From Cystobasidiopsis lactophilus (Eukaryota > Basidiomycota > Agaricostilbomycetes > Agaricostilbales > Chionosphaeraceae), in NCBI GenBank assembly GCA_001599975.1, contig BCIO01000001.1, forward strand, positions 868,001-932,000: DNA of 64,000 nucleotides, read 5' to 3'. Shown here piece by piece: positions 58,171 through 64,000 of the stretch. Made by a program: the position numbers and the translations under genes. Each line of letters begins with the position of its first letter. Position 1 is the stretch's first letter. The notes under the pieces are model-generated. The model was not told the origin of the DNA. It did not search any database and saw nothing but the letters and a program-made list of their open reading frames with translations.

Positions 58171-59099
58171 GGCGACTGTAGATCCTGGCTGACGCTCCTC
58201 ACAAGCAGCTCGCCACGATTTTTGCAGGCTTGCCTCGCGCGTGCGCCAACTTGTGGTCCCCCAGCTTCCAACCGCAGATTTAGCACTCCGTCTCACACCA
58301 CCACGACTAAGCCCTGTCGAGAATCTGTGCTGAACTTGTAGATTGACGAGAATGCTGCTCGGCCGTGTTGAGATTGTGGCGACATGGCGAGAGGTGCCCA
58401 ATTGCCTTGCGATGCGTCTAGCTACTTTTGCCCGCGATGCTCACCAGGGCAGAATTCCAATAAGCAATCTGCGCCACAGCGATCTGTTTGCCCCTGTCGC
58501 TCTGCTCAAGTGCGAGCCAGTAGAATGCCTAGAAGCTGCTTCTTACTTCGTCAGCCCAAATCGAGCCGACCCCTCGTGCCGCCATTCGTTTTGATGCTGC
58601 TGTCCTTGGTCATTCGAAGGTGGCACAGCTGTCTTATTAAGTAGAATGCGTCTGGTTCTAGTCAAGGAGTGCGCCAGGCCGAAACGTCAAGTCGAAGGGG
58701 GGCGGTGGTCGCGTGCAGGGATGCAGAATGTCAAGTCTGAGAACTGCTTCTGTACCTCCTGGATGTCAGGGCTTGTCGTTTCATGGGACTCGAGGCTTGG
58801 ACGAAAGAAGTGGGCTTTGCCTTTGCTGCCACCCGCCGCCCTGCCGTTGGCCTCCGCCAACCTGCCAGCGCCGCAGCGACATGCCGCCCGTCGCTCTTGG
58901 TTTACGTTGTACAAAGGGAACCAGCCTATAAAAGACGTTCTTTACCTCTTCTTCCTGTTCTACCAACCCCAAGAGCGACCGCCTCTTCTTCTCAGTTCTT
59001 TGCCTCTCGTTCTCGGTTGCTTCAGGCTTCCTTCGCTCAATCTCGCCTGCCGGCCTGCTTTCCCCACGCCTGTTGCCACCTGTCTTCTCCTCTGACAGA
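58171..59099. other. Divergent promoter region
   Basis: About 930 bases between SmB (minus) and a plus-strand gene. A consensus TATA box occurs at 58927 and a pyrimidine-rich tract follows to about 59080. No gene called. Confidence 0.4.
58927..58934 (+). promoter_or_regulatory. TATA box (TATAAAAG)
   Basis: Consensus TATA element 166-173 bases before the ATG at 59100, followed by a CT-rich stretch. The best TATA match in the window; it suggests an inducible or strongly regulated promoter (inference). Confidence 0.65.
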
Positions 59100-60843
59100 A
59101 TGGCAGACCGCTTTCTTTCCCCGGGACCTCGAGCTGCCCCCACCCGTGCCGAATGGGAGGTCCACCAGCCCAACCACCGTCCTGCTTCAAAAAAGCACCT
59201 CCTGATCGTCCTCAACCGTTCGGAAAGCGGCCTTCGTAATCTGCATCCGGAAAGCGGCCTTCGTAATATGCATCGACGCTGCTTTCACCCCATACTAGCC
59301 ACCTTGGCAAATGCTGCTCCTCACTTGAAGGGCAGTGATACGGTCTGCCACCTGGTCATTCTAGGATGGGGAGGTAGGTCAAGCTGCCCAAACGTCCGGG
59401 CCCTCCTCAGTCAGCACGCGACAGACGATTTGAAGGCGCCACTTGAAAATTTGAAAGCTGTTTTCGAAAAAGACGGCTGCACCTTGCACTTGCACCAGTA
59501 TCTGCATGAGGCTCGATATGCTTTTTATTATGCCAATGTCGCCCCACACATTTGTCTTGTAGGATCGCTTGGGCCTCGACCACTCTATGCTTTCTAACGT
59601 TGCGCCAGGTTGATTACTCTTTGACAACTGTCCGACAAGGAACTGATAGGGGCTCCCAAATGCGGCCGTCTGTATATGACGAAGAAATCGCCAGACGATT
59701 CCCACAAGCCCAGCTCCAGCTGCATGTCCTGTTTCCGCTCTCGGCTGCCATTTGGGTCAAGGAAAACAAGCGTGTTCTCGCTGGAGAACCCAATCACCTC
59801 GTTTTGCATTCAAAAGGTGTGCACTTTCGGCGCTGCTCTTTCATACATTCATGCAAAAGTGATGCGGTTCTCAGCTGTATCTCTCACTGTTTGGGGCTCT
59901 TTCGCCATCGAGGGACCCTACTTGGCGGAGATCAAAAAGGAGGTGGAGCCAAAGCATCTCTACGTCCTTCACCACCAATTTCATTCGCAAGTTGACCCGG
60001 ACGTTGGGTTTTACAAGAGCGTCGACCTGTCGCACCTTGGAAGTCGGCCCATCATTTACGTTCGGTACAGGTACGTCGGATTTCGTCCCATTTCGAGTCT
60101 CTCTGGACTCAAGACAAGGCGGCCAGAGATCAACCTATCCCTTACCCTTCCGAAATGATCGTCAATGCCATCAAAGATTTGGACAGCGTTGCGTCTATAT
60201 CTCACACACGCCCCTACTACGTGATTTGTTGGCCTATACATTCCAATAGAGCGGGCGAGAACGTTTTCGCCGAGGAAAGAAACGAAGTCGTCAGCAAGCT
60301 GGGCGGACACGGCTGTCTCATCGAACATCCCATCCCCTTGACAATAAAAGGGCTTGCCGGCGTCATTCCCAGTAAGCTTCGCCAGTTCACCTATTGCGCA
60401 TGACCGATCTCGCTCCGTCAGATCCTGATACCCGGTCGCTTTACGAGGTGTTGCAGTCGGGACTGGCGGCTTTCTATCTGCCAAACACAATCTACGACAG
60501 ACCCGAAATGGAACTATTCGCTGCTCGTACCCCTCTCATCGGCATTTGCGCGCCAGGACGGAGTCACAACCGCTGGTTCGACAAAGGTTTTGATCAGCAG
60601 CTGCTCCGTTTCGAACAAGAGCTCGCAGAGCTGAGGAAGGATGCCAAGGCAGTGGGGGAAGCCATCCGACAAGAATTCCGAGTCGTGCACCTCACCGAGG
60701 GTGGAGAGTATACCTTCAACGTGGAAGGCATGCAGGGCGTGGCAGCCTGGGTGGCGGACGTTTTGGTTCAAGAACGTGGACGTGGAGCTCCTCCTCTAGT
60801 GCAAATGGCCAAGCGCGCGGCCATAAAGTACGGACTGGAATAG
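59100..60843 (+). CDS. Hypothetical multi-exon protein, family not recognised
   Basis: About seven exons. Exon 1 starts MADRFLSPGPRAAPTRAEWE and holds KKHLLIVLNRSESGLRN and GSDTVCHLVILGWGG. Later exons give YDEEIARRFPQAQLQLHVLF, AAIWVKENKRVLAGEPNHLV, VEPKHLYVLHHQFHSQVDPD, SRPIIYVRYR, SHTRPYYVICWPIHSN and the last exon SLYEVLQSGLAAFYLPNTIY through RWFDKGFDQQLLRFEQELAE to MAKRAAIKYGLE. Alternating hydrophobic strands suggest an alpha/beta fold, with LYEVLQSGLAAFYLP and PLIGICAPG reminiscent of glycosyltransferase-like folds, but no diagnostic motif was found. A 27-nt tandem duplication lies in exon 1. Confidence 0.6.
59221..59274 (+). repeat. 27-nt tandem duplication in coding sequence
   Basis: Two adjacent 27-nt units starting CGGAAAGCGGCCTTCGTAAT differ at one base, giving the repeated peptide ESGLRNLHP/ESGLRNMHR. 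The frame is kept. Confidence 0.9.
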
Positions 60844-61797
60844 CTGTTGCTTCTTTTCTTCATCTCCTTCTACGTGTACAGCTTGCAGTGCCAACCAAAT
60901 TAGACGCTTCTATTATCCCTCACCGAGCTTTCTCGCTGCTATCTTGAGCAAGCCGAACGCATTGCGCACCAACTAGCTCCGAACATGGACTAGCCTCCAT
61001 CTCCAACCGCAGACGATTGAGTCGAGCAGCCCTCCGTTGGCGTTGGTGGCATTCCGACGCCCAACCACCAAACGAGCGTGGCCGGATTATAGTGATCAGA
61101 AGACTGCTGGTGATATCTGAGACGTGATGTACTCGAGCAGAGCTCCCAAATGTTGTTCAGCGCCATGCACGCTTTTGAGCGTGGAGTTGTTGATTGGCGA
61201 GCGGTCTTGGCTGGTCCGGCTGCCAGGAGCAGGAGCTGCCACAGGTTATCTTGACGAACTGGTGTATTTTGAGGTCTGGTATCAGCAAACTTGGGCTAGC
61301 GCGCGCTCACTTTCGCGCCTGGACGGAGGGATGGTGGCGTTGACGGATTACGGCGCGAGCATCATCTTTCGCGGGTCCGGCATTCGCCACAGCATTCACA
61401 ATCCATAACAGCAAGCATTCTCGTTCGCTCGGATCGCGCTCGAAGCGGGCAGATTGGCAACTTGGGCCGAGCCTCATGAGAACCGGGAGCAAGGTTGACC
61501 GCCGCGCATTGTGCATGTCCAGTCAGCGTGGGCATTTCGGTATTCAAGACAGCGAGTAGCGCAGCACATGTCAACATCCAATCTTGGCTGCTCCTCTCCA
61601 GGCTCTTCAAGGAATGCTTGAGAGGGCAGGAAAAAAGAAAAATCGGGCCCACAAGTTTCGAGCCGACCAACTTTGGCCGCCCACCGAGAGCGGCAGCTTG
61701 TCCTGGCTCCCCTCCATCCTCCCACCTTTCCTTCTCTTTAGGTTCGCTTATAACTGCATCGCAAGCGTGTGATAAGAGCTCAAGTGAACGAGCAGCG
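60844..61797. other. Promoter region of RPL11
   Basis: 954 bases without a supported gene. A pyrimidine-rich tract (about 61700-61740) and a TTATAA-like element near 61748 precede the ribosomal protein start, as expected for a strongly expressed gene. Confidence 0.4.
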
Positions 61798-62707
61798 ATG
61801 GCGGAAGAATCCAAGGCGCTCAACCCGATGAAGGAGCTCAAGCTCGACAAATTGGTCATTAGTTCGTCGCCTCCTGCCCCCCTCCGGCACTTCAGTGTAC
61901 AATGCTGACAGCGTTGCGTGCGCAAACAGACATTTCAGTCGGCGAGTCGGGCGATCGCTTGACCCGAGCGTCAAAGGTGCTCGAGCAGCTCACCGGCCAG
62001 TCGCCCGTCACCTCCAAGGCCCGCTACACCGTCCGCACCTTTGGCATTCGCCGCAACGAAAAGATCGCTGTGCACGTCACCATCCGTGGCCCCAAGGCGG
62101 AGGAGATGTTCGTCCACGGCTCCTTGCAGTTGACTAGAATTTGGGAGACTGAATCGGGCCATGGCGTGAACAGCTTGGAGCGAGGCCTCAAGGTCAAGGA
62201 GTACGAGCTGCGCAAGAGGAACTTCTCTGACACTGGCAACTTTGGGTGCGTTCGCCAGGCTTTACGATCTCAGGAAATGGGAAACTGATGCCAAGTCGGC
62301 TCCACAGATTCGGGTTGGTCTCTGTCCCTTCCGACGCTCTTTTGCGCAGGTTCTAAGTGCCATTGGACAAACAGCATCCAAGAACACATTGATCTCCAGC
62401 TTAAATACGACCCGGCCATCGGCGTATGCCCCCATCCCTCTCCATCAATTTATCCCTACTGATGTCGTTGTGCTGGGCTTACAGATTTTCGGCATGGACT
62501 TTTACGCAGTCATGAGCCGACCGGGATACAGGGTAGCCAAGAAGCGACGGGCCGTCGCAAAGGTCGGCTCGCCCCACAAGGTCACCAAGGAGGACACCAT
62601 GGCGTGGTTCAAGCAGAGGGTAAGGACCCACCCACCACGCTCTAGTTGGCTTCTTAACTCAATACTGTTGGGTACTCTTACAGTTCGATGGCATTCTCAC
62701 GAAATAG
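61798..62707 (+). CDS. RPL11: 60S ribosomal protein L11 (uL5)
   Basis: Large-subunit protein of the central protuberance that contacts 5S rRNA. Exons join to [20 protein letters not shown], then [115 protein letters not shown] and FDGILTK. Introns: one after VI; 62108-62173 (66 nt, stop-free); one that ends at 62307; 62314-62375; 62424-62484; and a last one ending CAG before FDGILTK. The conserved NFGFGIQEH requires a 6-nt exon at 62308-62313. Length is normal for the family. Confidence 0.95.
62308..62313 (+). other. RPL11: 6-nt micro-exon of RPL11
   Basis: ATTCGG lies between the acceptor CCACAG and the donor GTTGGT. Joined with TTTGG before and CATCCAA after, it restores GGA-TTC-GGC, the Gly-Phe-Gly of the invariant NFGFGIQEH. 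Without it the protein would lack Phe-Gly in a core motif. Confidence 0.75.
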
Positions 62708-63276
62708 AGAGCGGGAGAGACACAACCAATTTCTTGTCATTTTTTGGGGGACCCACCTTTTTGCTCTCTTCTTGTGAGACGAGACGCACTCTCTTGGATC
62801 GGGAGAAGCGTCTCGCTTGCGCTCTTCCCTTGCATTTTTTTACCCTGGCTTTCCATGTGGGAAGTTGGAACCGGAAATTTATGTGGTGGCGGCTACGAGC
62901 TTGAGGTCGATGGACCAGTCGTCCTGCTCTCGGTTGGGCCTTTTTGGTGTTCTTGCGCCTTGTCTGCTTGGAGAGAAGGTCCAGCTTGAGCGTCGCCACT
63001 CAGCCAAGCGCTCCATCGCGTGAATCCGGCCCTCAGACTCATGAGAGGTCGACTCGCTCTGCTGTCCAACGCGCGTTGCTTTTTGGCCATGCTCCCGCTC
63101 AAGCATGAAGAACTGCCTTGCTCGGAACCCTTGGACAACTGTGGAGAGCGCGCGCGCCCCAACTCTAAATGAAGCTGATTGGCGAGCCGATCTGTTTGTT
63201 TTGAAGGCGGCGTTCTCGAGAAACGCCCAGCTTGGCTCATCACTTTGCTGCTGTCAAGCCAACGCACGGTTCAAGC
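62708..63276. other. Intergenic stretch before the secreted phosphatase gene
   Basis: 569 bases with the RPL11 3' UTR and the next promoter. No CACGTG (Pho4-type) site and no TATA box were seen. Confidence 0.35.
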
Positions 63277-64000
63277 ATGCTTCGTTCAGCTGCCATTGCT
63301 ACAGCCTTGTTCGCTCTCGAAGCGCTGGCGGCCCCTTATGCGGGCTCGACCAGCGCGGACGTCTTCCCGCCCTCCAACCCTCAAGCTCCAACCTCGCTCT
63401 TCCCCGATTTCGAGCAAGTAGGCAACTATGGTCCTACACCCACCGGGGCCGAGCCGTTCGTCCTACAAACACCCAAGAGCAAGCGCCCTTCCAACTTTGC
63501 GCGCACCGAGGACCCGTTCTACCCTTTGGTCATGCCTCCCGCCCTGGATCAGAAACCAGACGATGGGTTTTCTGCGTTCAACCATTTGGGCAACCTGTCG
63601 CCAAGGAGATCCTTGGGGAGCGAGGAGTTTGGGATGAGAAAGGAAACGACCCCGATGGTCCCGGAGGGCTGTGAGGTCGTACAGGCCCACTTGCTCTTTC
63701 GACATGGAGCTAGATACCCGACCAGAGGATCGGCTACGTCCTACTTTGCCGCCGAACTCAACAAGGCTGCCACTGCTGGGAATCTGACAGCCACTGGCCC
63801 GCTCGCTTTTCTGAACACTTGGTGGGCTGCCTTGCTGAAGACGAAAACGTATGGTGTTGACTGGTGGTTTCGCAGGACTTACAAGCTCGGGGAAGAGATC
63901 TTGACGGCTTTCGGCAGATCCGAGTGCTACCAGCTCGGCATTGCCCATCGGTTCCAATACGGCCAGCTCCTAAATCGATTCACAGAACAGAACTTGCTGC
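63277..64000 (+). CDS. Secreted histidine acid phosphatase (phytase-like), 5' part
   Basis: Begins with a signal peptide (MLRSAAIATALFALEALA, likely cleaved after Ala). A linker with PTPTGAEPF and FNHLGNLSP matches the anchored paralogue at 51020 (PTPTGSEAY, FKHLAHLSP). The catalytic motif is LLFRHGARYPT (RHGxRxP). An intron at about 63828-63878 (GTGGGC to CGCAG) joins FLNTW to TYKLGEEILTAFGRSECYQL; the next family motif is RFQYGQLLNRF. The gene runs off the window, so the proton-donor HD motif is not seen. The intron is stop-free and in frame. Complete 5' end, otherwise intact as far as visible. Confidence 0.9.
   Translation, partial: MLRSAAIATALFALEALAAPYAGSTSADVFPPSNPQAPTSLFPDFEQVGNYGPTPTGAEPFVLQTPKSKRPSNFARTEDPFYPLVMPPALDQKPDDGFSAFNHLGNLSPRRSLGSEEFGMRKETTPMVPEGCEVVQAHLLFRHGARYPTRGSATSYFAAELNKAATAGNLTATGPLAFLNTWWAALLKTKTYGVDWWFRRTYKLGEEILTAFGRSECYQLGIAHRFQYGQLLNRFTEQNLL

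Noticed and set aside
1-64000. Secondary-metabolite cluster, CRISPR array, rRNA or tRNA genes
   Set aside because: Scanned on both strands; no synthase-type genes, spaced repeat arrays or convincing structural RNA genes were found.

Overview
The window is a gene-dense, moderately GC-rich stretch of fungal nuclear DNA. Nearly every gene is cut by short introns (about 40-100 nt) with GTGCGT, GTGAGT or GTTCGT donors. Predicted proteins are fungal-type (Lon/Pim1, DNA ligase IV, Rim20/PalA, CreA/Mig1, fused HIS4, Hul5). Intron density and proteins such as a fungal FDLN-type NIF phosphatase point to a basidiomycete, perhaps Pucciniomycotina; that placement is inference. No rRNA, tRNA, CRISPR array or intact transposon was found.

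Layout. 1-13.4 kb: the 3' part of mitochondrial Lon, two small unknown proteins, a TMEM170-like membrane protein, DNA ligase IV on the minus strand and a divergent unknown gene. 13.4-20.7 kb: a minus-strand run of Rim20/PalA (pH signalling), a Ptc2-type PP2C phosphatase and a conserved fungal protein of unknown role. 20.7-25.8 kb: the one gene-poor area, holding a diverged pair of direct repeats that flank an unrecognised gene with a proline-rich and glutamate-rich tail. 25.8-41.7 kb: Cwf19 and proteasome beta-6 share a 64-bp divergent promoter, followed by a zinc-type alcohol dehydrogenase-like protein, a Hul5-like HECT ligase, a short-chain dehydrogenase, a Vps3/Vps39-type tethering subunit and, tail to tail and overlapping it in coding sequence, an FCP1-like phosphatase. 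42-53 kb: a Mig1/CreA repressor, a UPF0390-type small basic protein, HIS4 and UreG sharing a 183-bp divergent promoter, and a membrane-anchored histidine acid phosphatase. 53-64 kb: three unrecognised genes, SmB, ribosomal protein L11 and the 5' part of a second, secreted histidine acid phosphatase.

Most genes are housekeeping and do not form one pathway. Some neighbours are related by function: two spliceosome genes (CWF19, SmB), a proteasome subunit near a proteasome-linked E3, and two phytase-like paralogues. The most unusual signal is gene architecture. The C-terminal PPPGF-type repeats of SmB are encoded one by one on phase-1 micro-exons of 15-18 nt, and RPL11 needs a 6-nt exon to encode its conserved core. 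Exon joins were inferred by hand from splice motifs and protein conservation, so boundaries are less certain than gene identities.
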